This document shows positions 9,456 to 19,805 of a DNA stretch of 64,000 bases, one piece after another. The notes beneath the pieces were generated by a model that searched no databases, was not told the origin of the DNA, and worked only from the letters and a program-made list of their open reading frames with translations. The position numbers were made by a program, and so were the translations under genes. Each line of letters opens with the position of its first letter. Positions within the stretch are counted from its first letter, which is position 1. Source of the DNA: Cryomorphaceae bacterium. Lineage in GTDB: Bacteria; Bacteroidota; Bacteroidia; Flavobacteriales; Schleiferiaceae. The stretch covers positions 1 through 64,000 of the forward strand of contig JAHEKP010000004.1 in NCBI GenBank assembly GCA_024638285.1, in the 5' to 3' direction.

Positions 9456-11279
9456 TTACCATTTAAAGAGTACGGCTCCTACTAAGAATAAAGCTCCATA
9501 GACTGCTGCAATACCCCCGAGCCAGTACAGTACTAGTAGCGGTGTCGAAGGCCCGTCTTTAACCTCTGGATCATCTGCAACTTTCCAAGCTACTGGCTTC
9601 CAGGCCCCGCCAGGTCGAACTTTAGCGTAAAAATCCACCAGTATACTGCTTGATTCTGGCGCAGTCATATACATCGCTACTAACCAAGCAACGGTGGTAA
9701 ATCCAACGGTAAAGAAAAAGCTGTTTGGGAACGCCCACGCTAAACCGTAATGGGCAATTGCGTAAGCAATAAATGGAGCGACGGTAGCGGTAATTTCTGC
9801 CCATGCGTTAATGCGCCACCAGTACCAACGTAGGATCAATACTAGTCCTAATCCGGCTCCACATTCCATGATGAATTGCCAAACGCCGGCAATGCTGTTC
9901 ATCTGAGCGGTAATGAGTAGTCCTGCCGCCGCCAGAAAGAGTGTGGTTACTCTAGAAACGCGTAGACTCAAGCGGCGCGGGGCATTAGGCCTAAGAAAGC
10001 GCAAATAAAAATCATTAATGAGGTACGATGCTCCCCAGTTTAATTGGGTAGACATGGTAGACATATAGGCAGCAAAGAAAGAGGCAAGCAGCATGCCTAG
10101 AATTCCTTTAGGAAGGTAATCTCGCATGATGAATATATACCCGAACCGATAATCTTGCTGATATTTCAAGGCTTCTGGAAGTCGGTCTCCATACACGGGC
10201 TCCCAGGTAGCGACCCATTGAGTGTATTCAGCTTGTTGTTCCGCAGTAAGCGGTTCACAATCATAGATGCCTGTGAGGCATTCGTAGTTGATAAAATCTG
10301 GCGTTTGTTCCACGAGATTGTGCTGACCACCGTACAATGCGATGGCACTGAGTGCTACGATAATCCAAGGCCAAGGACGAACGGCATAGTGGCCAATTTG
10401 AAAGAGTGCACTGGCTAAAAAGGAACTTCTTTCGTCTTTAGTAGAAAGCATACGCTGGGCACTGTAACCGCCGCCACCAGGCTCGGCACCTGGATACCAA
10501 GACGTCCACCACACCATCCCGAAGAACGCAAGGAACGAAGCCAATGAGATTTGATAGCGCCCACCTGTTCCTCCTTCACCTACTGAAGGCAGAAAAGAGA
10601 ATGTTTCCTCAGGAAGCGCTGCGCGAAGGCCAGCTAGCCCGCCAACTTCCGGTGCTTTTAGTACATAATATGCTAAGGCGATCGAACCGGACATGGCTAA
10701 TATGAATTGGAATACATCGGTATACACCACACCTTTGAGTCCCGAAAAACTGACATAAAAGACTACAATGATTAGGGCAACTCCGGTCCATACGAAAGCC
10801 GATTCATGGGTCATCCCAAAAAATCCTTCTAACAAGGTAATCATGGCGACATTGACCCAACCCATGATGAGCACGTTCATGATACCGCCTAAATAGACGG
10901 CTTTAAACCCACGAAGTAAAGCGGCAGGGCGACCGGAATACCTAAATTCAATAAATTCGACTTCAGTGGTTAGGCCAGAACGGCGCCATAAACGGGCAAA
11001 AAATACAGTAGTCAGCATGCCCCCAGCTAGCAAGTTCCACCAAAGCCAGTTTCCGCTAATACCGTATTGACCTACGAGTTCAGTAACGGCTAGTGGTGTA
11101 TCTGCAGCAAAGGTGGTAGCGACCATAGAAATCCCTGCGATGTACCAAGGAAGGGATCGACCGCCTAAAAAATACTCACTTAAGGTCTTCTTTTTACTTC
11201 GTCCAAAATACAGACCGATTAAAACGGTCGAGAGAAGAAGTACGATGAGAACAATGATGTCCGTTGTGCTGAGGATCAT
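9456..11279 (-). CDS. Sodium:solute symporter (SSS/SLC5 family)
   Basis: 607 residues with about 13 hydrophobic segments. The N-terminus reads as SSS TM1 followed by the family signature Y-F-L-G-G-R-S-L-P-W-Y-I-A-G-I-S-M, then A-T-T-F-A-A-D-T. Near residue 400 the family motif A-A-Y-M-S-T-M-S-T-Q-L-N-W-G-A-S is present, with Ser/Thr of the type that form the second sodium site. A hydrophilic insert at about 315-380 lies between helices, common in symporters of this phylum. It should import a small organic solute with sodium; the substrate cannot be read from sequence. The start is 8 bases downstream of tadA, suggesting co-transcription. Confidence 0.9.
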   Translation of the reverse strand: MILSTTDIIVLIVLLLSTVLIGLYFGRSKKKTLSEYFLGGRSLPWYIAGISMVATTFAADTPLAVTELVGQYGISGNWLWWNLLAGGMLTTVFFARLWRRSGLTTEVEFIEFRYSGRPAALLRGFKAVYLGGIMNVLIMGWVNVAMITLLEGFFGMTHESAFVWTGVALIIVVFYVSFSGLKGVVYTDVFQFILAMSGSIALAYYVLKAPEVGGLAGLRAALPEETFSFLPSVGEGGTGGRYQISLASFLAFFGMVWWTSWYPGAEPGGGGYSAQRMLSTKDERSSFLASALFQIGHYAVRPWPWIIVALSAIALYGGQHNLVEQTPDFINYECLTGIYDCEPLTAEQQAEYTQWVATWEPVYGDRLPEALKYQQDYRFGYIFIMRDYLPKGILGMLLASFFAAYMSTMSTQLNWGASYLINDFYLRFLRPNAPRRLSLRVSRVTTLFLAAAGLLITAQMNSIAGVWQFIMECGAGLGLVLILRWYWWRINAWAEITATVAPFIAYAIAHYGLAWAFPNSFFFTVGFTTVAWLVAMYMTAPESSSILVDFYAKVRPGGAWKPVAWKVADDPEVKDGPSTPLLVLYWLGGIAAVYGALFLVGAVLFKW

Positions 11280-11287
11280 GGCGTAGT

Positions 11288-11731
11288 TTAGTTTCGTTTG
11301 CGTGCGAAGAAATCAGTGAGTAATTGGGCACATTCCTCTGCCATTACGCCACTGGTTATTTTAGTCTTTGGATGCATAGGACCACCGTGTTTTTGGTAGC
11401 CACGTTTCTCATCGCTTGCACCGTATACGACCGCTCCCATTTGTGACCAAAATAAGGCTCCAGCGCACATTGGGCAAGGTTCAAGGGTCACGTACAGGGT
11501 GCATTTTTGAAGGTATTTATTGCCTAAATAGTTGCTCGCAGCAGTAATGGCTTGAATTTCAGCGTGTGCAGTTACATCGGTAAGTAATTCAGTGAGGTTG
11601 TGACTGCGTGCGATGATGCGGCCAGCAGCCACAATTACAGCCCCAACAGGCACTTCTCCTGCGGCTGCAGCAACCTTCGCTTCCGCCAAAGCGGCCCGCA
11701 TATATATATTGTGATCGTTGAGGTCTATCAT
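11288..11731 (-). CDS. tadA: tRNA-specific adenosine deaminase (TadA-like)
   Basis: 147 residues. A cytidine/deoxycytidylate deaminase fold with the zinc site H56-A-E58 and P85-C86-P-M-C89, where E58 is the proton shuttle. V-P-V-G-A-V and the P-C-P-M-C-A-G-A-L spacing match TadA, which converts adenosine 34 of tRNA-Arg to inosine. A related guanine deaminase is possible but less likely. A second in-frame ATG (residue 11) is a possible start. Divergent from aspS with a 66-bp gap, and upstream of the symporter in the same transcript. Confidence 0.88.
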   Translation of the reverse strand: MIDLNDHNIYMRAALAEAKVAAAAGEVPVGAVIVAAGRIIARSHNLTELLTDVTAHAEIQAITAASNYLGNKYLQKCTLYVTLEPCPMCAGALFWSQMGAVVYGASDEKRGYQKHGGPMHPKTKITSGVMAEECAQLLTDFFARKRN

Positions 11732-11769
11732 CTTCTACGCAAAATAGGGAATTGGCCCACAAGTTTGGC

Positions 11770-11777
11770 TATTTTTG
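11770..11777 (+). promoter_or_regulatory. Bacteroidota -7 box (TATTTTTG) for aspS
   Basis: Exact TAnnTTTG match 20 bases before the aspS ATG at 11798, consistent with that start. A TTG at 11752-11754 is upstream but with only 15 bases between, shorter than usual. Confidence 0.5.
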
Positions 11778-11797
11778 CTATTCAAACACCACCAAAG

Positions 11798-13555
11798 ATG
11801 TACAGATCTCATACTTGCGGCGAATTACGCGCAACACACATAGGACAAACAGTAACGTTAGCCGGCTGGGTGCAGCGCTCACGTGAATTGGGCGGCATGA
11901 CCTTTCTTGATTTACGTGACCGCTATGGTATTACACAAATTGCGTTTAACGAGGAGTGGGATGCTACTTTGTTGAAAGAAGCAAGAAAGCTAGGCCGCGA
12001 ATGGGTGGTGCAGATTGAAGGTGAGGTGATTGAGCGCCACAGCAAGAATGGAAACATGCCTACCGGGGATGTAGAAATCAAAAGCGCGAAACTTGTGGTA
12101 TTGAATGCTGCGAATACACCTCCATTTACGATTGAAGAGGAAAGTGACGGTGGCGAAGAGCTTCGTATGAAGTACCGCTACCTAGATTTGCGTCGTGGTC
12201 CATTGCAAAGAAATTTGGCGCTGCGCAACCGCGTAAATATCGAGGTACGTAAGTATTTGGACGCCCAAGGTTTCATGGATATCGAGACGCCGTTCTTGAT
12301 AAAATCGACTCCCGAAGGTGCGCGTGATTTCGTGGTGCCTTCGCGTATGCAGGAAGGAAAGTTCTATGCATTGCCGCAGAGTCCGCAGACGTTTAAGCAG
12401 CTCTTGATGGTAAGTGGATACGATAAATACTACCAGATTACGCGTTGTTTCCGCGATGAAGATTTACGTGCAGACCGTCAACCAGAGTTCACACAGATCG
12501 ACTGTGAGATGGCCTTCGTAGAGCAAGAAGACATTTTAAATACGTTTGAAGGATTGTTACTCCATTTGTTGAAGGACGTGAAGGGAGTTGCTATCGACAG
12601 TGTACCGCGCATGACCTATGCAGAGGCCATGGAACGTTACGGTAATGATAAGCCAGATATCCGTTTTGGAATGGAATTGGCAAATCTGAACAGTCTCACT
12701 CAAAACATGGGATTCGTGGTCTTTGATCAGGCTGAAACGGTGTTGGGTATTGCGGTTCCAGGTGGAGCGGAATGGACACGTAAGCAAATAGATAAATTGA
12801 CCGATTGGGTGAAGCGTCCTGATATAGGCATGCGTGGCATGGTCTACAGTAAGGTCAATGAAGACGGCACTTATAAAAGCTCTGTCGATAAATTTTATAC
12901 GCAAGAACAGCAAGCGGAGTGGGCAAAAGCTACCGGTGCGAAGCCGGGTGATTTGATTCTAATTCTTGCAGGAGAAGAGCGTCTAACGCGCAAAGCCACC
13001 TCAGAATTACGTCTTCACATTGCAGAGGAAATGGGCCTACGAAACCCTGAAGTTTTCGCACCTCTTTGGGTTATGGATTTTCCGTTACTGGAATGGGACG
13101 ATGAAACAGAGCGTTACCATGCGATGCATCACCCTTTTACTTCACCGAAGCCCGAGGATATTGCCTTAATTGATACGGACCCAGGAAACGTTCGTGCAAA
13201 TGCTTATGACCTGGTTTTGAACGGGAATGAAATTGGGGGTGGATCCATCCGTATTCACGACCGTGCCCTTCAAAGTCGCATGTTTGACCTTCTTGGCTTT
13301 AGTAAGGAAGAAGCAGAGAAACAGTTCGGCTTCTTGATGAGTGCATTCGAATATGGTGCTCCTCCTCACGGAGGCTTGGCCTTTGGTTTTGACCGATTAG
13401 TGGCCATCTTAGGTGGTGCGGAAGTCATTAGGGATTTCATTGCATTTCCTAAGAATAACGCGGGTCGTGATGTAATGATTGACGCACCGGCAACTATCGA
13501 TCAAGTTCAGCTCAATGAGTTAAAACTCGTAACTACTGCGGATTTGGAAGAATAG
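11798..13555 (+). CDS. aspS: Aspartate-tRNA ligase
   Basis: 585 residues, the normal length of bacterial-type AspRS. In order: an OB-fold anticodon-binding domain (about 1-110, with [15 protein letters not shown]), class II catalytic domain with motif 2 ([18 protein letters not shown]), the bacterial GAD insertion (about 285-420), and motif 3 ([13 protein letters not shown]). The frame stays open 198 bases upstream, but that stretch overlaps tadA on the other strand and has no family similarity, so ATG at 11798 is taken as the start; the -7 box at 11770 agrees. Whether it is discriminating or also charges Asn is not readable, but an asnS gene at 61240 argues for Asp only. Confidence 0.97.
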   Translation: MYRSHTCGELRATHIGQTVTLAGWVQRSRELGGMTFLDLRDRYGITQIAFNEEWDATLLKEARKLGREWVVQIEGEVIERHSKNGNMPTGDVEIKSAKLVVLNAANTPPFTIEEESDGGEELRMKYRYLDLRRGPLQRNLALRNRVNIEVRKYLDAQGFMDIETPFLIKSTPEGARDFVVPSRMQEGKFYALPQSPQTFKQLLMVSGYDKYYQITRCFRDEDLRADRQPEFTQIDCEMAFVEQEDILNTFEGLLLHLLKDVKGVAIDSVPRMTYAEAMERYGNDKPDIRFGMELANLNSLTQNMGFVVFDQAETVLGIAVPGGAEWTRKQIDKLTDWVKRPDIGMRGMVYSKVNEDGTYKSSVDKFYTQEQQAEWAKATGAKPGDLILILAGEERLTRKATSELRLHIAEEMGLRNPEVFAPLWVMDFPLLEWDDETERYHAMHHPFTSPKPEDIALIDTDPGNVRANAYDLVLNGNEIGGGSIRIHDRALQSRMFDLLGFSKEEAEKQFGFLMSAFEYGAPPHGGLAFGFDRLVAILGGAEVIRDFIAFPKNNAGRDVMIDAPATIDQVQLNELKLVTTADLEE

Positions 13556-13598
13556 AGTAGCGCTTTTTGTTTAGATTAGGGGTCCTTAAAACCCTATT

Positions 13599-16500
13599 AT
13601 GCTACGCAGCTTTTTACTTTCAGTAGCCTTTACCGCCGCATTTGTATCCGTCTCAGCTCAAGACCGCGAGGTCTCAGCCCTAACGCCGTCAGACATCGCG
13701 TCAATGACATGGGTTGAAGCCATGCAAGATTATCGTGTGAATTTCCATACGGTCGTAGATAAATTCAATGCAGAATTTGACGGTAAACCCTATGAAAAAG
13801 GGCACGGCTGGAAGCAATTCAAACGCTGGGAATACATGATGGAGGAGCGTGTTGGTGAGACGGGTGTTCGTCCACATCCATCGGTTTTATACCAAGCCAT
13901 TCAGCAACAACAGGCATCTTCGACAATAGAATATGGTGAGTGGTCTGTTATGGGACCGGTAAACGCTCCTTCGGGTGGCGGAATTGGCCGTATCAACGGA
14001 GTAGCCTTTCACCCTAATCACCACGATACCATTTATGCGGGTGCGCCAGCAGGTGGTTTATGGGTCAGTTACGACGACGGTCAAAGCTGGACTACGTTTA
14101 CTGACGAACTGACCAATCTGGGTGTAAGTGACCTAGCCATTGATCCGCTCCATCCGGATACGATGTACCTTGCAACTGGAGATCGCGATGCTGCGGATAC
14201 CTACAGCTTTGGACTTCTAAAGTCGACCGATGGTGGCGTTACTTGGAACAGCACCTCACTTTCTTGGTCCCCCTCACAGAACTATAGAATTGCACGTATT
14301 GTCGTACATCCAGACAGTACTCACATAGTCATGGCTGCAACGAATGCAGGAGTTTATCGCAGTACGAATTACGGTCAAAACTTTACATTAGAACAAAGCG
14401 GATCCTTCTACGGAATGCGCATGGGTCATGGGGATACTGTGTTTGCTACGACAAGTGGCTCAAGTCCAAAACTGTATCGTTCAGCCGATGCAGGCGATAC
14501 ATGGACGCAAATGACAAACGGCCTTCCAACGAACAGTGTTTACCGCTGTGAGGTCGCCGTGAGTTCAGTTCCAGGCGTTGTCTACCTCGTTTATGGGTCT
14601 TCAAACTATGGGTTTGGCGGTCTGTACCGCTCAACAAATGGCGGTTCAAACTGGAGTTTGATGAGTTCCAGCCCCAATATTATGGGATGGTCGAACACGG
14701 GTTCTGGATCTGGCGGTCAGGCTTGGTATGATTTAACTATTGCCTGTGATCCCAATTCTGAAAACACCATTTACGTAGGAGGAGTGAACATATGGAAATC
14801 AACAAACGGTGGAACAAATTGGACCTGTGTGGGACACTGGTACGGTGCCGGATCAACCCCATATGTGCATGCGGACCATCACCACGCGGATTTTAGGCCG
14901 GGTACTTCGGAATTGTACGTCGGAACGGATGGCGGTGTCTATAAAACTACAAACAGCGGCAGTTCTTGGAGTGATTTGAACGACGGTATGAACATCACAC
15001 AATACTATAAAATCAGTCAAAGCACGTCAGATACGGCGGTCATTTTAGCCGGTGCTCAAGACAACGGGTCGCACTTACGCAGTACGACAGTGAATTGGTC
15101 TGAAGTAACCGGTGGTGATGGTATGGATAATGGAGTAGACGCGGTTAATGATAACCTCATGTACACTTCCATCTACTATGGAGATTTCTACAAGAGTACG
15201 AACGGTGGCGGATTTTTTAGTTCTATAAATACGTTATCCGTTTCTGGATCAGGAAACTGGGTAACGCCGTTTAATACCGACCCCGTTTCTACAAACACGA
15301 TTTATGCAGGGTTTAAGAAAATTTGGAAATCAACCAATGCAGGCAGCTCTTGGTCAGCGACTTCTTCAAATAATATTAGTGGTAATTCCAACATTGATGA
15401 ATTTGAGGTAGCACCATCGAACACAAACTACATTTATGCGCTTATCAACAGTAACATCTTCGTATCCTCAAACGGAGGAAGTAGCTGGTCGAGTATTACG
15501 CCTTCGGGTTCAATGAGTCCTTCCCCAAATAATATTTCGGGTGTAGCCATTGATCCAAACGATGAGGAGCACATTATTATTTCTATTAGCGGGTATGCCG
15601 GAAACAGAAAGGTAATGGAATCCTTTAACGCGGGTTCAACATGGTCTAATCGGAGTTCAGGATTACCTAACGTCCCCGCCACAGCAGTGGCTTTTGAAGG
15701 CGGTGCCAGTGATGGAATTTACGTTGGAACAGATATCGGGATGTACTATACCAGCTCCAACTTCCCGTCGTGGATCAGCTTTAATAAAGACCTACCTAAT
15801 GTTATCATTTCAGACATTGAAGTCTATGAAGACGATGCCCTTATTCGCATCGGTACCTTTGGGCGCGGCGTATGGCAGAGTCCGTTAATGAGCGGATTCA
15901 CAAATGCACCTGTAGCGTCCTTTTCAGCGGATCCCGTTGCAACCTGTTCTCTGGGAGATACCATTTCCTTAACAGACCTTTCGAGTGGGCTGCCTACCGC
16001 ATGGAATTGGCAGATCACACCTGCGACTTACAACTTTGTGGGCGGGACTAATGACAGTTCTCAATTTCCGAAAGTGGCGTTCACCGCGACCGGCGCATAT
16101 ACGGTAACATTGACGGTAAGCAATACCTATGGCACAGATGATACTACGGCATTCCAGATTTTAGGTGTCGGCGGTGCACCATTACCATTTACAGAAGATT
16201 TTGAATCGGGACTCGCCGGTTGGGAGGTCGCTAATCCTGACGCAGGTATAACTTGGGCTTCAGCAACCGTAAACGGAACAAGTCCGGGCAGTACAGCGAT
16301 GACGATAAACCATTATTCATACAGCACCACTGGTGCTGAGGATGAACTAATCAGCCCAGCACTGGACTTCTCAAACGACACCTTAATTAACCTTGAATTT
16401 GAATATGCTTCGGCCTATTATTCCAGCGGATATAAAGACAGTTTGAAAGTATACGTAAGTGACGACTGTGGATCCACTTGGGATTTAGTTGCGGCTTATG

Positions 16501-17933
16501 ACGGCTCCGATGCCAGTTTTACAACGGCGGGGGCAGTAACCTCTGCTTTTGTACCATCGGATTCAACCTATTGGTGTCACGGCGCATCTTCTGTCAGCTG
16601 TCCAACCATTGATTTGGATGCGTACAGTGGCAGCGCTGGGGTACGTATTAAATTCGTTGCGGTAAATGGCTATGGCAACAATATTTATCTAGATAATATT
16701 AATATCTCTGGTCAAGCTCAATTCCCTCCAGTGGCAGCTTTTACTGGTGATACTGCAGGTTGTACAGGAAAGACGTTGCAATTTTATGATTACACAGCCC
16801 CGGCTGCTGCATCACGATTGTGGTCATTCCAAGGCGGTACCCCGAGCACGAGTACATCGGCTAATCCATCGGTTACCTATGCTACGCCAGGGACTTATGA
16901 TGTCAAATTGGTGGTCGCTAATGCCGCTGGAATAGATTCCGTAATGCTTGCTAATTACGTGACCATCATTAGTGCACCTTCAGCGAATATTTCGCTCTCA
17001 ACAACAGGTTCATCGGTCTTGTGTAACGGTGATAGCGCAACCTTTACAGCTACGCCTACTAATGGAGGATTAAGTCCTACCATTAATTGGATACTGAATG
17101 GTACAGTAGTCGCAAGTAATACATTCACGTACGGAGGAATTTTTGCAAACAATGATGTTCTGAAAGTAGAAATGGCAAGTTCAGACGATTGTGTTGCTAA
17201 TCCACTTGTCGCAGACTCAATAACTTTGACGGTGAACAGTCTTCCAGCCGTTTCGCTAGGTTCGCAGGGTTACGTTTGTGAATTGGATGGGCCTCAACTT
17301 CTTTCTGGAGGCCAACCTCTGGGTGGCGTATACAGTGGTTCGAGTATCGTTAACGATAGTATCTATCCGGCAGCCGCAGGAGTGGGTTCTCACTGGGTAT
17401 ACTATACCTATACTGATGCAACTACGGGCTGTTCAAACACAAAACAACGTGCTATCAGTGTACAACCCGCACCAGGTAAACCTACGGTTTCTCAGAACAC
17501 CACGGGTGAGCTGGAGGCTGCTACGCCTGCCGGTACCTTCACTTATGAGTGGTTGGATGCCAGTATGAATCCTATCAGTGGTGCAACTGGTGCGACTTTC
17601 TTGCCGCAGTCGAATGGCGACTACTACGTTCGCATTTTGTCAAACATCCTCTGTTCTAATGTTTCAGATGCGTACAGCGTTGTAAATATTGGCTTAGATG
17701 AAGCCTTAACTACAGGGTGGAGCGTGTATCCAAACCCAGCACAAAAAATAGTAACCCTTCGTGTTGAAGGAGCTGCAAATATACGCTTGTTGGATGCTTC
17801 AGGAAGATTGGTTTACTCTGGCAGAGTAAGTGGTGAGGCGCAGTTAGATGTGCAAGATTGGGCTCGCGGAGCGTATGTTCTGCAAATCATTACAGATACT
17901 GGCATTGAAAACGAAGCCATAGTCCTTCAGTAA
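13599..17933 (+). CDS. Giant secreted Asp-box beta-propeller / PKD protein with T9SS type A sorting domain
   Basis: 1444 residues. A signal peptide (1-20) and an N-terminal helical region (about 25-105) precede a propeller (about 113-755) with about 11 Asp-box repeats of the form S-x-[DN]-x-G-x-[ST]-W, for example S-T-D-G-G-V-T-W and S-T-N-G-G-S-N-W, as in sortilin/VPS10, sialidase and GH74 folds. It is followed by a PKD domain (about 768-850), a MAM-like jelly roll (about 862-1039), a second PKD (about 1043-1125), Ig-like regions, and a T9SS type A sorting domain (about 1365-1444, W-S-V-Y-P-N-P-A and a G-A-Y-V-L motif). It is expected on the cell surface or outside. Adhesion, protein binding or polysaccharide binding or hydrolysis are all possible; no catalytic residues can be assigned with confidence. 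Confidence 0.85.
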   Translation: MLRSFLLSVAFTAAFVSVSAQDREVSALTPSDIASMTWVEAMQDYRVNFHTVVDKFNAEFDGKPYEKGHGWKQFKRWEYMMEERVGETGVRPHPSVLYQAIQQQQASSTIEYGEWSVMGPVNAPSGGGIGRINGVAFHPNHHDTIYAGAPAGGLWVSYDDGQSWTTFTDELTNLGVSDLAIDPLHPDTMYLATGDRDAADTYSFGLLKSTDGGVTWNSTSLSWSPSQNYRIARIVVHPDSTHIVMAATNAGVYRSTNYGQNFTLEQSGSFYGMRMGHGDTVFATTSGSSPKLYRSADAGDTWTQMTNGLPTNSVYRCEVAVSSVPGVVYLVYGSSNYGFGGLYRSTNGGSNWSLMSSSPNIMGWSNTGSGSGGQAWYDLTIACDPNSENTIYVGGVNIWKSTNGGTNWTCVGHWYGAGSTPYVHADHHHADFRPGTSELYVGTDGGVYKTTNSGSSWSDLNDGMNITQYYKISQSTSDTAVILAGAQDNGSHLRSTTVNWSEVTGGDGMDNGVDAVNDNLMYTSIYYGDFYKSTNGGGFFSSINTLSVSGSGNWVTPFNTDPVSTNTIYAGFKKIWKSTNAGSSWSATSSNNISGNSNIDEFEVAPSNTNYIYALINSNIFVSSNGGSSWSSITPSGSMSPSPNNISGVAIDPNDEEHIIISISGYAGNRKVMESFNAGSTWSNRSSGLPNVPATAVAFEGGASDGIYVGTDIGMYYTSSNFPSWISFNKDLPNVIISDIEVYEDDALIRIGTFGRGVWQSPLMSGFTNAPVASFSADPVATCSLGDTISLTDLSSGLPTAWNWQITPATYNFVGGTNDSSQFPKVAFTATGAYTVTLTVSNTYGTDDTTAFQILGVGGAPLPFTEDFESGLAGWEVANPDAGITWASATVNGTSPGSTAMTINHYSYSTTGAEDELISPALDFSNDTLINLEFEYASAYYSSGYKDSLKVYVSDDCGSTWDLVAAYDGSDASFTTAGAVTSAFVPSDSTYWCHGASSVSCPTIDLDAYSGSAGVRIKFVAVNGYGNNIYLDNINISGQAQFPPVAAFTGDTAGCTGKTLQFYDYTAPAAASRLWSFQGGTPSTSTSANPSVTYATPGTYDVKLVVANAAGIDSVMLANYVTIISAPSANISLSTTGSSVLCNGDSATFTATPTNGGLSPTINWILNGTVVASNTFTYGGIFANNDVLKVEMASSDDCVANPLVADSITLTVNSLPAVSLGSQGYVCELDGPQLLSGGQPLGGVYSGSSIVNDSIYPAAAGVGSHWVYYTYTDATTGCSNTKQRAISVQPAPGKPTVSQNTTGELEAATPAGTFTYEWLDASMNPISGATGATFLPQSNGDYYVRILSNILCSNVSDAYSVVNIGLDEALTTGWSVYPNPAQKIVTLRVEGAANIRLLDASGRLVYSGRVSGEAQLDVQDWARGAYVLQIITDTGIENEAIVLQ

Positions 17934-17953
17934 GCGCAAACTCTTTTAAAATG

Positions 17954-17988
17954 AAAAGCCCCGAAGCATTTGCTTCGGGGCTTTTTTT
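17954..17988. terminator. Bidirectional terminator between the propeller gene and purQ
   Basis: An inverted repeat 17958-17968 with 17971-17981 (GCCCCGAAGC core) flanked by AAAA at 17954-17957 and seven T at 17982-17988. It ends both the plus-strand propeller gene and the minus-strand purQ. Confidence 0.9.
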
Positions 17989-18008
17989 ATCTCAGTATGG
18001 CAGAGCAA

Positions 18009-18704
18009 TTACGCTATAACCATATGTGCAATCATGCTTTTGAATAATTCCAATCCATCTTCATTCTTAAGATCTACGTCCGCTGCACGTTCTGGATGAG
18101 GCATCATGCCAAAAACGTTTTTAGCTGCGTTAGAAACGCCCGCAATGTTCTCTAGTGCGCCGTTTGGATTAACCGCTGGCCCAACTTCACCTTCAGCAGT
18201 GCTGTATTGGAAAAGAATTTGATCGTTTGCCTTTAATGCTGCCAACGTCTCCGCTGAACAGTAGTAATTTCCTTCACCGTGTGCGATAGGGATTTTATAA
18301 CCGCGAGCATGATCTAGATCAGCGCTAATACCGGCAGATTTAGAAACCGGTTTGATGTATACATTTTTACAAATGAACTTGTGGCTGTCGTTGTGGCGAA
18401 GCGCTCCAGGTAATAATCCACTTTCTGTAAGGATTTGAAAGCCGTTGCATACGCCCAAAACGTAACCGCCGTTGTTCGCAAATTCAATGACGCTGCCCAT
18501 GATGGGACTCATCTTTGCAATGGCACCTGAACGGAGGTAATCTCCATAAGAGAAACCACCAGGTAAGACGACACAATCTACACCTTGAAGGTCGGTGTCT
18601 TTGTGCCACAAGTTGACGGTTTCGTACCCCATAATGGTTCCGAGTACATAGATCATGTCTTGGTCACAGTTTGACCCTGGGAAGGTGATGACACCGAATT
18701 TCAT
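18009..18704 (-). CDS. purQ: Phosphoribosylformylglycinamidine synthase, glutaminase subunit PurQ
   Basis: 231 residues. A class I glutamine amidotransferase: F-P-G-S-N-C-D-Q-D near the N-terminus, nucleophile C86 in G-V-C-N-G-F-Q, and H203-P-E205. It releases ammonia from glutamine for step four of purine synthesis. It is the small stand-alone PurQ form, so a separate PurL and PurS would be needed; none is in the window. This is notable because many bacteria, including E. coli, have a single large PurL. It is a single-gene unit with a -7 box at 18730-18737 and a shared terminator at 17954. Confidence 0.95.
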   Translation of the reverse strand: MKFGVITFPGSNCDQDMIYVLGTIMGYETVNLWHKDTDLQGVDCVVLPGGFSYGDYLRSGAIAKMSPIMGSVIEFANNGGYVLGVCNGFQILTESGLLPGALRHNDSHKFICKNVYIKPVSKSAGISADLDHARGYKIPIAHGEGNYYCSAETLAALKANDQILFQYSTAEGEVGPAVNPNGALENIAGVSNAAKNVFGMMPHPERAADVDLKNEDGLELFKSMIAHMVIA

Positions 18705-18729
18705 AGCAACGTGCTTAAAATAATTTCAG

Positions 18730-18737
18730 CAAAGGTA
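18730..18737 (-). promoter_or_regulatory. Bacteroidota -7 box (TACCTTTG) for purQ
   Basis: Exact TAnnTTTG match on the minus strand, 25 bases before the purQ ATG at 18704. No PurR-like operator was recognised. Confidence 0.55.
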
Positions 18738-18760
18738 CGTGGTTTTAGCCGAATATGTGG

Positions 18761-19783
18761 TCAAGAAAGGCGATGGGATAAGGCATATAAAACACGGGCA
18801 CCTACATTGGCGTCCCATTGGTTTTCCCCGGGAACGACCTCTACTAAATCAGCGCCAATAATCTTACGGCCTGAAGTAACAACGGCATCAATAAGGTGGA
18901 GGAATTGGCCCATAGATAAACCGCCTGGAACGGGCGTACCTGTTCCCGGACAAAGTGCAGGATCGAGGCCATCAATATCTACGCTCAAATAAATGTGTTG
19001 AGGTAAATCCGCAACAATTTTTGAGGTGACCTCTGCCCAGTTACTTCCGTTATAAAGTTGTTCGTTCATTGCGCGGTCCGTATGAACAGAAATGCGTTGG
19101 TCTTCTTCAATCATTGCTGCTTCTTGGTGGCAGTAATCGCGTAGACCTACAATACATAATTGGTCCGCTAAACGCTCCGACAAGGCGTTGTACATGATGC
19201 TCGCGTGTGAATAGGTAAAGCCTTCATAAGCATTCCGTAGATCCGCATGCGCATCAATCTGCAGAATACCGAAGCTGCCGTACTTCGCTTTGTGCGCACG
19301 CAAAGAGCCTAAGGAAGTACTGTGATCGCCGCCCAAAAGGATAACGCGGTGGTCTTTTGCCAACAATTGGCTTATACTTTTTTCTACCCATCGGTGAAAA
19401 TGTCCACATTTATCGTTGATTTCATCCAACAATCTCAATTCGAGGTCACTAACATCGTCTTGTTCGTATGCGGTCAAATACTGCGAGGCTTTTTCACGTA
19501 GATGAATACTGGTTTCTGCCCATGCTTCGTCGATGGGATGCATCCAGATGCCACGCTGCCATCCGTTTGGAAACTGTTCGTCGAACAGATCCACCTGCGC
19601 GGAGGCTACCTCAATTTCTGCAGGTCCCTCAGCAGTTCCTGCACCATAACTCACAGTCACCTCCCAGGGCGCTGGAAAAACATGTACGTCGCATTCGTCT
19701 GCGTCGAAGGGCAGACCGAATAAGTGGGTGTTTAATGCCGGTTCGTTCGGATCAAACGCTACGATTTTGGCTTCTTTATCCAT
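18761..19783 (-). CDS. Agmatinase-family ureohydrolase
   Basis: 340 residues. An arginase/agmatinase fold with the two-manganese ligands H154 (G-G-D-H-S-T), D177, H179 and D181 (D-A-H-A-D), and D269, D271 (S-V-D-I-D-G-L-D). The C-terminus has G-T-G-T-P-V-P-G-G, typical of the family. The N-terminal part (G-L-P-F-D-A-D-E, P-A-P-W-E-V-T-V-S-Y-G-A-G-T) resembles agmatinase-family proteins of Flavobacteria. It would release urea from agmatine or a related guanidino compound; formimidoylglutamase or guanidinobutyrase activity cannot be excluded. No arginine decarboxylase is next to it. It is 22 bases downstream of the lamin-tail secreted gene on the same strand, perhaps without functional meaning. 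Confidence 0.88.
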   Translation of the reverse strand: MDKEAKIVAFDPNEPALNTHLFGLPFDADECDVHVFPAPWEVTVSYGAGTAEGPAEIEVASAQVDLFDEQFPNGWQRGIWMHPIDEAWAETSIHLREKASQYLTAYEQDDVSDLELRLLDEINDKCGHFHRWVEKSISQLLAKDHRVILLGGDHSTSLGSLRAHKAKYGSFGILQIDAHADLRNAYEGFTYSHASIMYNALSERLADQLCIVGLRDYCHQEAAMIEEDQRISVHTDRAMNEQLYNGSNWAEVTSKIVADLPQHIYLSVDIDGLDPALCPGTGTPVPGGLSMGQFLHLIDAVVTSGRKIIGADLVEVVPGENQWDANVGARVLYALSHRLS

Positions 19784-19805
19784 TTGGGTAGTTATTGGGC
19801 GAAAA

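Noticed and set aside
11600-11797. 66-residue extension of aspS upstream of ATG 11798
   Set aside because: It overlaps tadA on the other strand, has no class II synthetase similarity, and the -7 box at 11770 falls inside it.
14060-15660. Repeated short DNA motifs in the propeller gene, considered as a repeat array
   Set aside because: They encode Asp-box protein repeats with varying DNA and spacing; not a CRISPR or mobile repeat.
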